Shown: positions 1-12,180, counted from the stretch's first letter. The stretch is 64,000 nucleotides of DNA from Harmothoe impar (GCA_947462335.1 OX381717.1:18281166-18345165), one strand, 5' to 3'. The notes: generated by a model not told the origin, from the sequence alone. Numbers and translations are program-made.

Positions 1-156
1 CAACAACTTTTTCCCTGACCTCGCCTGCATGAATTAGCTTGAAGATCTCTTAAACCCCAGTAAATTTTGATTTTGAGAAATGGCTGAACAAAAAGATTTC
101 ATATGCTGGTGGAAAGATCGGTGGCCATGTGTATTTAATGTATTCCATTGTTCTAG

Positions 157-2691
157 GCTGAAGGAAGGACACCAGACTCTGAAAAGGACACGATTTTGGG
201 TGCTATTGTCCAGAAGGGTGTGAAGGCATTTCTGGAGTTTTGTCTAGTACTGTACAAAGATGACATTGGTCAGTCACACGTTGTGACTGAGGTGATGGGT
301 CTCTCCTTAGGCTACATCCGCAAACAGCGAAGTAAGTGATGTAGAATATAAAATCTGTGATATAAGGGAGTGGTCATTTTTTAACAACAGGAGGAGGGGG
401 GGGGTGGTTGATTTTGGGGGGACCAACAAAATTGCACCCCTTTCTAGCAAAAAAAGCCCATGCATTACTATAGCTCAAATGGGTTGGCCGCGCTCAAATT
501 CAACTTGCCTGAGGGGGGACCAAAAAGATTTCGACTCCTCCATGTATAATCTATTGCACAATGTCTGTGATATTTCAGAGGTAAAGTTCTTAAGCCTTAT
601 ATATTAAAAAAAACCCTGAAAAATCGACATGGCTGTAATGGCAACCAGAGCTTACCCCTTAAAACAGCCAGAAACGGCTAGTTTAGAGGGAATTCAAGGG
701 AAAGGGTTACGGTGGTGTTGGGTAATATCCTCTTGGCCTAAGGGGAAGTAGAGCTTAAAAAGGGTCTGAAGTCTAAATCACCTGTATGTTTTACCCTTCT
801 CAGCTCGTTACAATAACCCACATGGACAGTCCACTAGTGCCGCAACAGACAGCTCCCCACCAGGTAGACCACTGACTGCTCCACCAACACCTGGTACATC
901 TGTTGATGCCGACTCGAATAGCAGACAACGCAACCCTAATAGGGGAAAACACCACATAGAATGTAAAACATCATCCGAGGAATTACAAAATAAGGAACCA
1001 GCAAAAGGTAAAAAGCAGCTCATAGAAATATATATTGTTCTGCTAGAGGACTGGGTGACCTAAAACTGTATATAACGTCACCTTTAAAGGCGAAAGACTT
1101 GCAGCCCCTGCAGTAATAATCGGAACTGGCAAGGACTGTCACTCTGGCCTTAAATAGGGCGGTTGGGGGTTTAGGTGGCTGAGATTCTACCACACAGATG
1201 CAGTTGATAGCCTGACAACATATATATCCTCAACCCCTCCATAACACTAAAATAAATTAGTTTTCTTTACAGTGCAGAGCAAGTTTGAAAAACGGCAATG
1301 CACCCAGGATGATGAGAGTAATGTCGCACATAGAGAAGATCTTGACAAAGGTCAGACTTCCATTGTTTACCTCAAATTATTCAGAAAAAATGAAAGAATG
1401 TTGCAAATCATAGTTATCCAAAATGACATAGCAATCGACGACCGTGTAAAGATAGGTAGCCACAGATGATACTATCAGTATTTACCAATTATTTACCAAC
1501 TGTTTTTAGTGGGTTTATGTATCTAAACATTCCTTTCATCTTCTTAACAGGACTCGCTGGTGTGCCTTTCACTGCAGAGAATATATTGGAGGGCACCACT
1601 CTAAAGGAGATTGATGTAAGTACTCTGACACCAAAATTGAATCTCTCAACTGTCACATCAAATCACACTTTGTAGTCCAATTAGTTGTGTCCCTCCTTGC
1701 GTCAATATGTTATCATAAATTTTATTCACCCAATATCACTGTCGTGTTTTCCCTTGAGGAAGTGGGGGGGGGTGGTTATATCACACTGACGCATAGTATG
1801 GAGTGGTTTTATACCAAGAACAGAATGGTCAGAAAGGGAACTAACTTTGACACAATTTAAGCCCCTCACACTCATCAAATATCTCTTTATCACACTAAAG
1901 GTAAACTATCTCATTTTTAACAGATCGGACAGACACCTGTCAAGATGGTAGACTTGTTGACAGTCAAACCAGAGGTCGTCCAAGACAGTGACCGAGTCCA
2001 ACCAGAGGTCGTCCAAGACACTGACCGAGTCCAACCAGAGGTCGTCCAAGACACTGCCCCTGTCCAACCAGAGGTCATCCAAGACACTGACCGAGTCCAA
2101 CCAGAGGTCGTCCAAGACATTGCCCCTGTCCAACCAGAGGTCGTCCGAGACACTGCCCCTGTCCAACCAGAGGTTGTCCAAGACACTGCCCCTGTCCAAC
2201 CAGAGGTCGTCGAAGACACTGCCACAGTCCAAGCAGAGGTCGTCCGAGACACTGCCCCTGTCCAACCAGAGGTCGTCCGAGACACTGCCACAGTCCAACC
2301 AGAGGTCGTCCGAGACACTGCCACAGTCCAAACAGAGGTCGTCCGAGACACTGCCCCTGTCCAACCAGAGGTCGTCCGAGACACTGCCACAGTCCAACCA
2401 GAGGTCGTCAGAGACACTGCCACAGTCCAACCAGAGGTCGTCCGAGACACTGCCCCTGTCCAACCAGAGGTCGTCCGAGACACTGCCCCTGTCCAACCAG
2501 AGGTCGTCCGAGACACTGCCCCTGTCCAACCAGAGGTCGTCCAAGACACTGCCCCTGTCCAACCAGAGGTCGTCCAAGACACTGCCACAGTCCAACCAGA
2601 TACATCATATTATGAGCTTGGCGTCTTTATGTTTGTTCTTGCTGCATTTGCTTCAGCAGTTGCAATATTTGAGAAGTTCATGTTTGGCTAG
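157..2691 (+). CDS. Tail-anchored CARD protein, MAVS-like layout (3' part of gene, five exons)
   Basis: Five exons: 157-331, 804-1007, 1273-1350, 1551-1615 and 1924-2691. All are bounded by AG and GT, and their phases (0/1, 1/1, 1/1, 1/0, 0) agree. They give 429 residues to the TAG at 2689-2691; the 5' end lies before the window. Exon 1 reads like the second half of a CARD (AEGRTPDSEK..., then a run ending GLSLGYIRKQR), with the same start and layout as the CARD exon at 54691. Exon 2 is a polar Ser/Thr/Pro/Asn-rich linker, homologous to 52401-52558. Exons 3 and 4 are short and polar. Exon 5 holds 19 repeats of 11 residues, then a hydrophobic segment six residues from the stop. CARD + disordered linker + C-terminal membrane anchor is the layout of the antiviral adaptor MAVS (known family), so a membrane-bound CARD adaptor is my inference. 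It could also be the end of a larger paralog of the gene at 16678-52558. Confidence 0.72.
332..803 (+). other. Intron with truncated MITE-like sequence
   Basis: The sequence from about 366 (GGGAGTGGTCATTTTTTAAC onward) resembles the repeat at 37741-38023, which begins GGGAGTGCTCATTTGG, shares the text about 'AACAAAATT' and ends in the inverted form. The copy here seems to have lost one end. No coding signal was seen in the rest of the intron. Confidence 0.4.
1969..2595 (+). repeat. Coding minisatellite, 19 x 33 bp (11-residue repeat PEVVQDTAPVQ)
   Basis: The 33-bp unit translates as PEVV(Q/R)DTA(P/T)VQ and is repeated 19 times inside the last exon of the tail-anchored CARD gene. The unit length is a multiple of three, so copy-number changes keep the frame. 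Unit variants (DRVQ, TAPVQ, TATVQ; VVQ against VVR) fall in runs, as expected from unequal exchange. The acidic, proline-containing repeat is probably a disordered spacer between CARD and membrane anchor. The same periodicity leaves long open frames on both strands; those are artefacts. Confidence 0.9.
2617..2670 (+). other. C-terminal transmembrane tail anchor
   Basis: The codons read LGVFMFVLAAFASAVAIF, about 18 hydrophobic residues, followed only by EKFMFG and the stop. One membrane span this close to the C-terminus, with no signal peptide seen, is the pattern of a tail-anchored protein facing the cytosol. The flanks carry little charge, so I cannot choose between mitochondrion, ER and peroxisome. 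Confidence 0.7.
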
Positions 2692-3068
2692 ACCTGTCTA
2701 TAAAAATTCCTTATTTTAGTAATTTGAGTAAATTAATTTTATAAGGACTTAAGACTTTAAGGATTATGGGATTGACTAACGTTAAAAGAATAGTGACCGA
2801 TATAAGACCTGATGATGCCCAGTAATCTTAGCCAACACTCAAATGCTGCTTGTATTTTTTCTTTATATAGCTTGTACATTATAGCAGCAAGGGTTTTATA
2901 ATATATTGTGGACTGTGCCCATTATGTTAGACACAGTCAAAATCATCTATAATGATTTCACGTTTATACCTGACGCCAATAATAATGGCATTGTAAGGGA
3001 AGTGGCTAACACCCCCTTCCCCGCACCGAACCGACCCAGTAACGTATGGCGCGTTTAGATTGTCAGAC

Positions 3069-3142
3069 GGGGAAGTAGCTGAGTTGGTAGAGCAGCAGGT
3101 TACGTGATCTGAGGGTCGTGGGTTCGAGTCCCGCTTTCTCCA
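3069..3142 (+). tRNA. tRNA-like sequence (pseudogene or SINE head)
   Basis: It has a 7-bp acceptor stem (GGGGAAG with CTTTCTC, two G-U pairs), an A-box-like TAGCTGAGTTGG, and a good T arm (GTGGG TTCGAGT CCCGC) whose loop is the B box GGTTCGAGTCC. The D stem has a mismatch. The anticodon stem pairs well only with a 6-base loop, so no clear anticodon can be read. It is therefore more likely a tRNA pseudogene or the Pol III head of a SINE than a working tRNA. Confidence 0.55.
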
Positions 3143-3606
3143 GATGATTTTTCCGCGACCGTTACAGCATTCACAAAAGTGTATATCTGTGATACATATG
3201 CTTATGTTACACATCATATTATGATAGTATCTTATTGCAATTCATACATTTTCCCTATACTTGAGGGCTGGCATGTTCCACTTGGTAGGGTCATTGTACA
3301 CCCGGTCCAGATGAGGTACTTCTAGTGCTGTTGTTCCATTTGGGGTGAACTGTATGGATTTCCCCACCTAAAATACTGTTTTATGACATAAGGAAATTTC
3401 AACAAATACATACAGACCATTTAGATGTCAACCTATACTTTACAGCTGTTATACTTTATTTGTGCGACCCCACTATTCACATTTCTCTAGATATCAGGTA
3501 GTGTGAATTATTTCTTTTTTCTGTGAGAAATCAACCAAAAAATGTATGTGTTTCTTTGGGAGTCATATATCATTGTTTTGAATATTATAAGCTTTCCAAT
3601 GATATG

Positions 3607-3798
3607 TACACTGTAAAATAAGTGTTTAGAATTTAAACACTTATTGTGGCCGTTATTTTAAACACTTTTAGCTTCTAAACACTTTTCAGCTAAACACTTC
3701 AATAAGTGTTTAGGTTTTAAACACTTATTTGCAATGTGTTTAGGTTCTAAACACTTATCTAAACACTATTTTGAAAAGTGTTTAGCATTTAAATAGTA
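3607..3798. repeat. Short inverted-repeat cluster (AAGTGTTTAG / CTAAACACTT)
   Basis: The 10-mers AAGTGTTTAG and CTAAACACTT alternate at least eight times in about 190 bp, so the stretch can fold into several hairpins. It starts after TACACTGTAAAA, a terminus also seen in the MITE at 38335-39250 (CACTGTAAAAA). Probably a small palindromic mobile element. Confidence 0.55.
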
Positions 3799-3894
3799 CT
3801 ATACATAATTTTGTCATTATTCTTTCAAAATCCTCTGTTCCCACTACCAGTAACATGAAAGTGGTAACAAATGGTTTATCTGATAGAACAAGGG

Positions 3895-3965
3895 ATGTAG
3901 CTTCGTCTGTAGAGCAACCACTTGGCAAGTGGAAGGCCCTGAATTCCATTCCCGGTGTCTACAAT
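3895..3965 (+). tRNA. tRNA-like sequence (probable tRNA-derived repeat)
   Basis: GATGTAGCTTCGTCTGTAGAGC resembles a tRNA D arm with A box. It is followed by an anticodon-stem-like CCACTTGGCAAGTGG and a weak B box (AATTCCATTCCC). The B box departs from the GGTTCRANNCC consensus, so this is a decayed tRNA or SINE head. Confidence 0.35.
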
Positions 3966-3970
3966 AAACG

Positions 3971-6703
3971 TGGAAATAAGTTTGGTAGTATTACAGCATG
4001 GTAAACGTGAACATTTATATATGGTGTTCTACACATTAAAAACAATGTAGATTTACATGGATTGTAAATAATCATTCAAACACGGCAGTAGAGAGCACAT
4101 GTATGAACGGTATTCATCAGAGCAATCTATTAATGTACATGGAATGTTAACATTTATCAAATGATTGCAAACACTGTATGAATGGTATCAAAACAAATAA
4201 ACATTGAAGATAACTTTTCTATCCGATTCAATCATTGCAAAAGAGAATAAACATGGTATTTAACATGGCAAAGTGATCGTTATATTATACGGTAAACACA
4301 ACCTCTATAGCATATGTGTAAATGCTAAACATTGAGGTGATGCGATGCACATTGTGCATTATGTACATGTGTGTTTTATGTGTGATACTCCTATATTGAG
4401 GTGACACGTGCCTTAAACTGTAATTGAAGATTAAGACGTGGAGATTAAACCAACGTCAATAAGAGGCAGAGAATTGTATTCTTCTGTTAGTTTCTTTTGT
4501 AAAGCACATCAGTTGAATGACATGAATTAACTATTAAACGTTGACTACAGAGCTGTTTTGTTCCTTTGTGCTTTCTTGTAACATGCAACATGGAAATCCA
4601 CATTATATTGTGAAATGGTGGCCATCAAAAATCCACCTTTTCTGAATAAATGCAGATTTAGACACCACCATCTTTAAAGCTACACGATCGAATTCTATTC
4701 CGGGATATAAATAATATAGATCTAGAAAATGTTAATGGCAATATGAACTTCAGCAGGATGTTCCATAAGCTTTGCTGGTAAATTATTGAATGAATCCAAA
4801 AACATGGAAGTAGCTTCAGACTTGAAATTAGAAAAGTACGAAACGTGATAACATGTGTCAAAATTTAGTTGACGATATAATTAGGTTAGGATTAGTGAAT
4901 CAAGGTGATCTGCCACGTAAATTTATATGTATATAATTATTACCCATTCGCTGACCCTTGGGTGAGTCAGGGAGATATTAGACTCACCCAGGTGACTTCC
5001 TTCCCCGCTAGCAAAACTCGTAGTTAATCACGTCATCTCTACATCTTTTCTCAATAGATATTTACTACATTTGGTTACGTCATATTCTTAGCCTCATTAC
5101 GCCCTATATGCAAATGGTTTAGACATCATTCTTCAGACATCTTTTCAATGTAACATAATAATATTAATATGACCTGCTTTGAAAGATTTGAAAGACATCA
5201 GGAAGATGCGATATAAAGATGTAAGTAAGTGGAATAATTGTAACATTGGGTGAGGTGGGTATATTCCAAAATCATTATAATTGTGGTATAAATTTGTTTC
5301 ATAAATAAGATGCCAGATGTAAATGCATTTTAGACATTATGAAAAGACATGTATCTAACGTGTACCCTACACCTAGAATAAGATTTCTCCATCAGAAGTA
5401 GCTATATAGATAACATCGAAGGCAACTGATTTAATCAGCATATTTTGCCTGTAGACATCACCAATATTCCTGCAGAGACTTAGCACACTGATCCTAGCAC
5501 AGTGGCCAAGATGTGATGTCAGCTCATTGTCAGTCTATGGGATTTGAATAGATTTAGCGACCACAGAAGAGGTGTGCTCATGTTAATCTCCTGGTTCTCC
5601 CATTAATAATTATTCTATAGAAAAAAAAACAACAGATCATACATGCCAGACAAAAAGTGATTTCCAGTTTCGTCTTCTATGTAAATTAATTGTGTTGAAT
5701 AGATATTGATTAATGGTCAAACTACTGCCAATGTAGAGTATTCTATTGGTATTGGCAGAGGGAGACTTGTGTCAAAAGTGTGAACTATTTGAGAGCTAAA
5801 GAAGAGATGTCTTCTAGACGTCATAATCTGATCAGATAAAGATGTACTACATATGTAAAGTATATGTAATGTTGATGTCAAATCTATTATGTCATTTTAA
5901 CATGCACCTAAACTTAAGGGATGAATTTGACTTTAATCTTTTATGTGTATAATTTCTCGAAAGAAAGCTGAGAAAGCTGTGATATTCTGAACAAGATTTA
6001 ATCACTTGTTACATCAAATAATGACCACATATAGATATGTATGGATGCTATCAAATGGTTATGTCTTTTCCTAATTGCCAATTAGATGTAAACAATGCAT
6101 CAGTTTCCTGTTAAACTGCTATGTAAAAGGATTAACTCCCTTGAGACGTCATGATCAGGTCATTTTCACGTATCAACATGAATATGACCAGTAAAAGATG
6201 TGCTTTTAACATAAAGTGCTAACTGGGTTATGTCAGCCAGGCACCTAGGCTCCCTTATGCAGCCTGGGCTCCCTTAATGAGGGGAGTCATTCTGGAGGCA
6301 ACCTGGACTCTCTTTTGACGCTGTTTGTTTTTTCTGTGTAAGTTCTGATTTTGCCACCAACACATCATTATATTTTCATTATGATTTATAAGTAATAGAT
6401 TTATTCATAAACCAGCTAAATAAATAAAAAAGTCACAATAAAGTAAGTGGCGCTGGAACTTCCGCTGGACCACCCTGCATGAGAAACTCTACTTGAAATG
6501 ACCATATTGGATTTTGTCACTATTGAGTTGTTCAGTTTCCGACATGCAACCAAAATAGCGTGTCAAACTTACACCAAATGAATCACGATCTGCTTTGAAT
6601 TTCTGGGACTAAGTATTGTGGCCATTCTAGAGAAAATACCTCTTTACATGATAAATCTGTATCCTATACTGGCTATCTGTGCCTCGTATTAGCATCTACT
6701 CTC
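3971..6703. other. AT-rich intergenic stretch, no gene recognised
   Basis: Only short open frames without splice-supported or domain-like content. A small inverted repeat (GGTGAGTC ... GACTCACC) lies near 4961-4993. I see no RNA gene or clear transposon terminus. Confidence 0.5.
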
Positions 6704-6940
6704 TGGGTGCTGTTTCTCCAAAAACTTGCGGACCTACACAAATTTGCGGGCCCCTGCAAATTTGCTTCCATAAATTTGCGGAGCTCCGCAAATATATATT
6801 GAGGTCCGTATTTGTATGCTTAAATATTAAAATACAATTTCCAGATGATATTTGTGGACCTCCATAATTATATGGAGAGTGTACTTACGGACCTCCGCAA
6901 ATTTGCGGACCTCCGCATATTTGTGTGGAAACAGCACCCA
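6704..6940. mobile_element. MITE with TGGGTGCTGTTTC inverted ends
   Basis: The left end TGGGTGCTGTTTCTCC and the right end GTGGAAACAGCACCCA are inverted copies. Inside, GCGGACCTCCGCAAATTTGC and its variants repeat in both orientations, making nested palindromes. About 237 bp, no coding capacity. Confidence 0.7.
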
Positions 6941-7340
6941 GGAGATATGACCTATATTACTCAGGGAATTCTTCTTAGCTGCAGTATACTAATGTAAAAT
7001 GTTGCCAGTTTTGAGGGGTTATATCCTAAAAGGAGGCACAGTCAATGGTCCGGCTAATTGTATATGAGCCTGCATAATATAAGCCTTTGCTCTCTTATGA
7101 GCCAGAGCAAGATAACCTGTGGGTTGTGGACCTGCAGGCCATATCATTGTTTCCTATTAAAGAAACGATCATCTCAAAGTAGATAAATTCTTCTCAGTTT
7201 ATTCATTTAAAAAAAAAAATCTTATTTGGATGAACAAAAGAAGCTGCCTGGCTGCATAACACATACAAAACAATCCGAAAGCAATCACACAACAATCACT
7301 GGCTGTGAGTCAGATATGAATATGTGTGAACAGATGTATG

Positions 7341-7537
7341 CCGTAAAACCTCTCTGATAAGCCGACCTTTTTCGGGGATTTGGGGTCTAATTCTGCTGGG
7401 TCAGCTTATAAGAGAGGTTTTTTATACAGTCATTATAGTTTTAAACGATTTGAATGACTCACATTTCGGCGTACATTTTTCTCTCAAATTGGGGGTCGGC
7501 TTATAGGGGAGGTCGGCTTATCAGAGAGGTTTTACGG
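7341..7537. mobile_element. MITE, CCGTAAAACCTCTCTGATAA inverted ends
   Basis: The first about 25 bases (CCGTAAAACCTCTCTGATAA, then GCCGACC) recur as the reverse complement at the end (GGTCGGCTTATCAGAGAGGT, then TTTACGG). The 197-bp element is non-coding and shares its CCGTAAA terminus with the families at 7657, 54869 and 54981. Confidence 0.8.
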
Positions 7538-7656
7538 TGAGTGTTATAAGCCTTGTCCTTGGCTTAGAACACTCTTATACAGCGACTCACTTGTACCATA
7601 TCTAATACATAACATACAACAAGCGATGCATTATTGTCTTCCTTTAAAATCAATTA

Positions 7657-7878
7657 CCGTAAAACCTCGCGTAGAAGCCGTGGCTAGTACGCGAATCAGA
7701 CTCAGCTTTCTTTTGATACCAAACATGCCTATATAGGGTGCGGCTTATACGAGAGTTTTTATATGTATAGTACAGTACCAAATAAGGAATTTTCAGAACC
7801 CTTCTGCGGCTTATATCATTTGTCAAAGTTAGGGGTGCGGCTAATACGCGAGTTAGGCTTATACGCGAGGTTTTACGG
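7657..7878. mobile_element. 222-bp MITE with TA target duplication
   Basis: Ends CCGTAAAACCTCGCGTA and TACGCGAGGTTTTACGG are inverted and the element is flanked by TA on both sides. It is the same length (222 bp) and highly similar inside (CAGACTCAGCTTTCTTTTGA) to the element at 54981-55202. TA duplication fits the Tc1/mariner transposase group. No coding capacity. Confidence 0.82.
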
Positions 7879-9140
7879 TACCCTGCCATCTGGGCATTTT
7901 AAGCTTGACACTTTTTTTCAACACTCAACAGTGTTCTTCATATAAATTTGGCTATTTGGTATATCCTTTTCCTTATTATATGACAAGGCTCGGTTTCTGT
8001 CCGTCTATCTGTGGCTGTGTGCTGTCTGCTTATCATTTTATGTCTCCCTCCCTTTCTTTCCTAGTCTTATAAACACTTAGTGAGGTATAGGAAGGAGTTT
8101 GATAAGATAAAGGCCTATGCTATCTGTGTTCTATATTTGTGATATCAAAGTATGCTCCTACAGATAACAGCTGCATTTAAGAAGGTCAAAGTGTCTTATA
8201 CAGGTAAGACACCGGTATGTAAACCTGTACATAACCTCTCTGAAGGAACCAACTCAGCCCCTTACCTCAACACCATCACTGCGCCACAGGAATTAGGGAT
8301 ATTGGAGTATCCAGGACCAGCTTTCCCCACAGCTGCACGTATGTAGACAGTCCTAAAGACTCCACATCTGAGACTGTACGTCGCCCCAGGTGTAAAGTGT
8401 ACAAGAGGATGTAAAGGAAACACGATAAGGTAGGTTTACAAATGATACACTGTGCATAGGCCACTGACAAACAGGTTTCTCAGCACCATGTGCGTTAGAG
8501 AAATCTTTTTTTTTCTGCTATAAGTCTTTATCGAAAAACATAATAGAATGGACAAATATGGCATTAATTGGTATCAAATGAAAGCTTATACTGCCAGTAA
8601 TGTAATTAGATATAAATTGCATGCATTTCACCCACTAGTAAAGATCAATATACTATGTAGACCTGTACTAATGTCCAGGCACCTCGGAGATTTCTTTCAA
8701 ACTATAGCAACATTTCCCCAGCGATGAAGGCACGTATTTCGCCAGGGCTGCATCCATGCATCCTGACGAGCAAAGGCATATTGAATTAAAACGCTATGCT
8801 ACCTTTGAAGGGTTAACAATTAATCAAGGAATGAAGAAAATCAATAAAGGAATGGACCAAGTACACAAGTTAGCGAACATAAAACTTTCAAAATATGGTA
8901 CAATTTTAAAATCTGATGCTGTCAATATTCAAATTCAAGATAAAGGCGATACAGACTGACCAGTTCAGATGTAACAATGGCCATTTCAGAAATGTACAAA
9001 ATTGCTTTAGGAATTAAGAAGTTGTCAGAATGTATTGAAAAACCATGGTCACCCACCCCACCACCCCATTACAAGGGGCCAAGGGCTAAACAATCAGTTC
9101 TTTATCTTCAATATCTACATGTATGAGCAGGCCCCAGTTA
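7879..9140. other. Intergenic stretch with two short open frames of unknown origin
   Basis: Two open frames on + (8152-8346, 64 codons; 8756-8959, 67 codons) have ordinary amino-acid composition. I match neither to a family nor to a splicing pattern. They may be decayed fragments of a gene or transposon, or chance. The rest shows nothing recognisable. Confidence 0.25.
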
Positions 9141-9372
9141 TTGACTCAGGGAGCCATGCTCCCAGAGTCTTACGCGACGCCTCTGTGAGATGTTTTTCAG
9201 GGGAAATTATATTTTTTTCATTTTCCAAATCTTTCATAGAAACATTAGGCCAATCATTGACTCAGGGAGCCATGCTCCCAGAGTCTTATGCAACGCCTCT
9301 GTGAGACGTTTTTCAGGGGAAATTATATTTTTTTCATTTTCCAAATCTTTCATAGAAACATTAGGCCAATCA
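9141..9372. repeat. Tandem duplication, 2 x 116 bp
   Basis: The block starting TTGACTCAGGGAGCCATGCT at 9141 repeats at 9257 with few changes and ends near AGGCCAATCA each time. It looks like a recent local duplication in non-coding DNA. Confidence 0.85.
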
Positions 9373-9867
9373 ATCAAAAGTACACGTAATCTGATAATTG
9401 AAGTGTTTTCCTACCCAGGGATCCAAGAAACATTCTTCTAGCCCTACTGGAACCCCCTGAAAAAAATTGCTAAAGTAGACCTTGCCAAAAAACATCATTT
9501 TTTCCTCACTGTAGACAAACATGAAAGTACTGGTGTAGACATTTTGTCGATTTCGGCATTTAGTGTTAAACTTATGGGGAATCAGAATTCTGGGTAGGTG
9601 AGACGTTTTTTGTCAGACCAGTTTGCCATCTGTGGACATAAAATCGATGTGGGGTGGATAGGGTTTGTTAGGTAGCTACTTGGGTTACCATAACTAGTAT
9701 ATTTAGGAGAACGCGTGGAGTAGAGTTGATGATGAGGTTTATTGCACGCAAGTGCCGTCGAGGGTGGTACACCGAAGAACCCTCAAGCAGGCACGTCCAG
9801 TGGATATCGTATATAGGAAAGAGTGAAGTTCTCACTGGTCAGCAGGTGGTGATATACCTGCCTCACA

Positions 9868-10728
9868 CCCAGTGGGCAAACTTTAGTTGATTCAATGTTG
9901 ATTCAACGTGTGTAGTGACATGATATCAACAGTTGATACAGGGTTGTCATTTCGTTGATATTGATGAGGTCATCAACGTTGATCATTCATCAGTGATTCA
10001 ACATTGATATGGTCATTGTGAATCAACAATGAATAAACATAATAAATAATGACTTACATTGATTTAATGTCGACTGCTGATGGATAATTTGGAATTAAGA
10101 ATATAGTCATGTTTTAAACCTAAATGCAGTATTCTTATGTAGATGCATTCCTCACAATTCATAAATTTCCATTACAACATATTCCCCCCCATTTCTCCTA
10201 GATTAAATGCTAATTCTAGCACCATCTAGGGCAGGGGTACATGAATGACCTCTGGTGATCACACGAAGAGGCATTCATATCCATTTCAAACTAACCTGGT
10301 CAGGACTGAGGCTTTATCTATTATTCTTAGCAACATAAAGGGTGTCTTACTGAAACCATGCATTAATTCTTGTCATTTTATACCAAATGTCAACCAAATG
10401 CACACACCATAGTTGTCAATGAAAATGAATGAGATTTTGATCAATTGTATACATTGATGAGAAAATAAGAGCTTATAATTAGGGAAAATATATGTAGCAT
10501 GTAGATAGATTTGCTAAGGAGTAGGTTGTGGAGGCACCTAGTGGGAAAGGCGGGAAACACATCGTTGATTTAAGGTTGATATCGAAACATTGCATCAATG
10601 TTGAAACAGGTGTTGGTTGACAATGTTGAAATAGTAACATTGCATCAACGTTGAAAACATGTTGATCTACCCTGTAACCCTATATCAACCAGTTCTCAAT
10701 GTTGAATCAATGTTTTGTGCCCACTGGG
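9868..10728. mobile_element. Inverted-repeat element with CCCAGTGGGCA ends
   Basis: Left end CCCAGTGGGCAAACTTTAG and right end TTTTGTGCCCACTGGG are inverted. The subterminal zones repeat GTTGAT, ATTCAACATTGA and similar words in both directions. About 860 bp without coding capacity; a non-autonomous DNA transposon. Confidence 0.7.
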
Positions 10729-10734
10729 CAGTGA

Positions 10735-11035
10735 TGTCATCATACCCTGCCCGGATGGCGACAGGTGTCTCGGGGCGCGCGACCCCAACCCACCCTCCCA
10801 CCCAGGGTGCAGTGTGCATCCGGAGGGGGGGGGAGAGGGGGCGCGAGTCGCCCAGACACCAGCACCCTCCAGGTGTGTGGCAATCCCCACACCTAGGGGT
10901 GAAACTCCAGGTGTGTGAGGATTGCGCCACAAGGGGTCATTGGGTGCATTGTGAGAATCTCACAATGCAGATTGTAAATGTTAGGGTTTCAGTGCGTCCA
11001 CCAGCACTCTGACAGGTTGGGGTTTGGGGTGTAGT
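10735..11035. other. GC-rich stretch with internal inverted words
   Basis: GC-rich against AT-rich surroundings, with CpG-containing words (GGGGCGCGCGACC, GGGGCGCGAGTCGCC) and inverted pieces such as CCAGGTGTGTGG and CCACACCTAGG. The open frames on both strands here follow from base composition. No gene recognised. Confidence 0.35.
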
Positions 11036-11050
11036 TGAGGTTAAGGGTGG

Positions 11051-11330
11051 GGCACACTACAGACAGCACACTACAGACAGCACACTACAGACAGCACACT
11101 ACAGACAGCACACTACAGCCAGCACACTTCAGACAGCACACTATAGACAGCACACTACAGGCATGCACACTACAGGCAGCACACTACAGCCAGCACACTA
11201 CAGACAGCACACTACAGACAGCACACTACAGCCAGCACACTTCAGACAGCACACTATAGACAGCACACTACAGGCAGCACACTACAGCCAGCACACTACA
11301 GGCAGCACACTACAGACAGCACACTACAGA
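11051..11330. repeat. 14-bp minisatellite (ACAGACAGCACACT)
   Basis: About 20 units of ACAGACAGCACACT with ACAGCCAGCACACT, ATAGACAGCACACT and ACAGGCAGCACACT variants. The variants also recur in blocks, so there is higher-order duplication. Confidence 0.92.
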
Positions 11331-12180
11331 TACCTGCCCTGAGTCTTTTGTGATTAGGATCACACGCTAGATTTTTGTCCACGCCAATGACACATATAGC
11401 GGGACTGATAACGTTAAATTGTGGATAAAGTCAGGTATGTATTTCAGGCCGGCCTATAGGCCAAACAAAAAAAAGTTGTGTTCTGGTAACCCGACCGACC
11501 TTATCATTAAAATTTCCGTGATGTAGAGTATTACCAAAGGGGATGGCTATCAGTTATCAGATTTGTCATCTTTTGAAAGATTAGAAGGGAGGGAATTCTC
11601 TGTATGGCAACTGGCCTGACAATGGCTTGTTGTGCACACTTAATGTGCATGCGCCGATTTTCGACCCCTTCACCGGTGGGGTGTAAAGAATTTCGCGCAC
11701 TCTGCGCGGAAACCCACCACCCCCCTGTTCTTAAAAAATGAGCACTCCCTACACTGAAAAACCCAGGGTCGTCATTTTGACAATACCAAAATTAACAACT
11801 TTAGGTAGTCATGGTGACAACCTTTGGTCATCATTTTAACAACCTAAGGTATAGTCACATCTGATCCATTCAAAACGAAGTTGTCATAATGACTACCTTA
11901 TGTAGTCACATTAATTGGGTAGTCAGAGTGACTACCTTAAGGTGGGTCGCTACCCTTGGGTCAAAGTCACTGAAAGTTAACAGAATCTCGCCAAAATTAT
12001 TTTACAGGCAGACCAAATTGGTGTCCGGGCCAGAGGCCCTCCTGAGAATCGGCCCAGGGACAACAGGCCCTCAGCATTTTAGCCACATGACGATTGGCCC
12101 CCCCCCTGACAATCGGCCTTATGACAATCGGCCCCCATGACTCTAGGCCCGCCGGACATTAGGCCATGTCCCTAATGTCC

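Noticed and set aside
1906..2595. Long open frames on the minus strand (up to 229 codons) and in the other + frame across the 33-bp repeat
   Set aside because: They follow from the repeat period being a multiple of three. Only the + frame from 1924 continues into a sensible C-terminus and fits the upstream exon phases.
2927..3217. 96-codon minus-strand frame with an RKRDSNPRPS-like stretch
   Set aside because: This peptide is the typical false translation of a tRNA T arm; the sequence is the tRNA-like element at 3069-3142.
3600..3800. Possible CRISPR-like array of AAGTGTTTAG repeats
   Set aside because: Repeats alternate in orientation with irregular short spacing, and the surroundings are eukaryotic; it is a palindromic repeat cluster.
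10659..11012. Overlapping frames on both strands in the GC-rich stretch
   Set aside because: Low stop density is expected from high GC; the frames overlap each other and none shows a domain or splice pattern.
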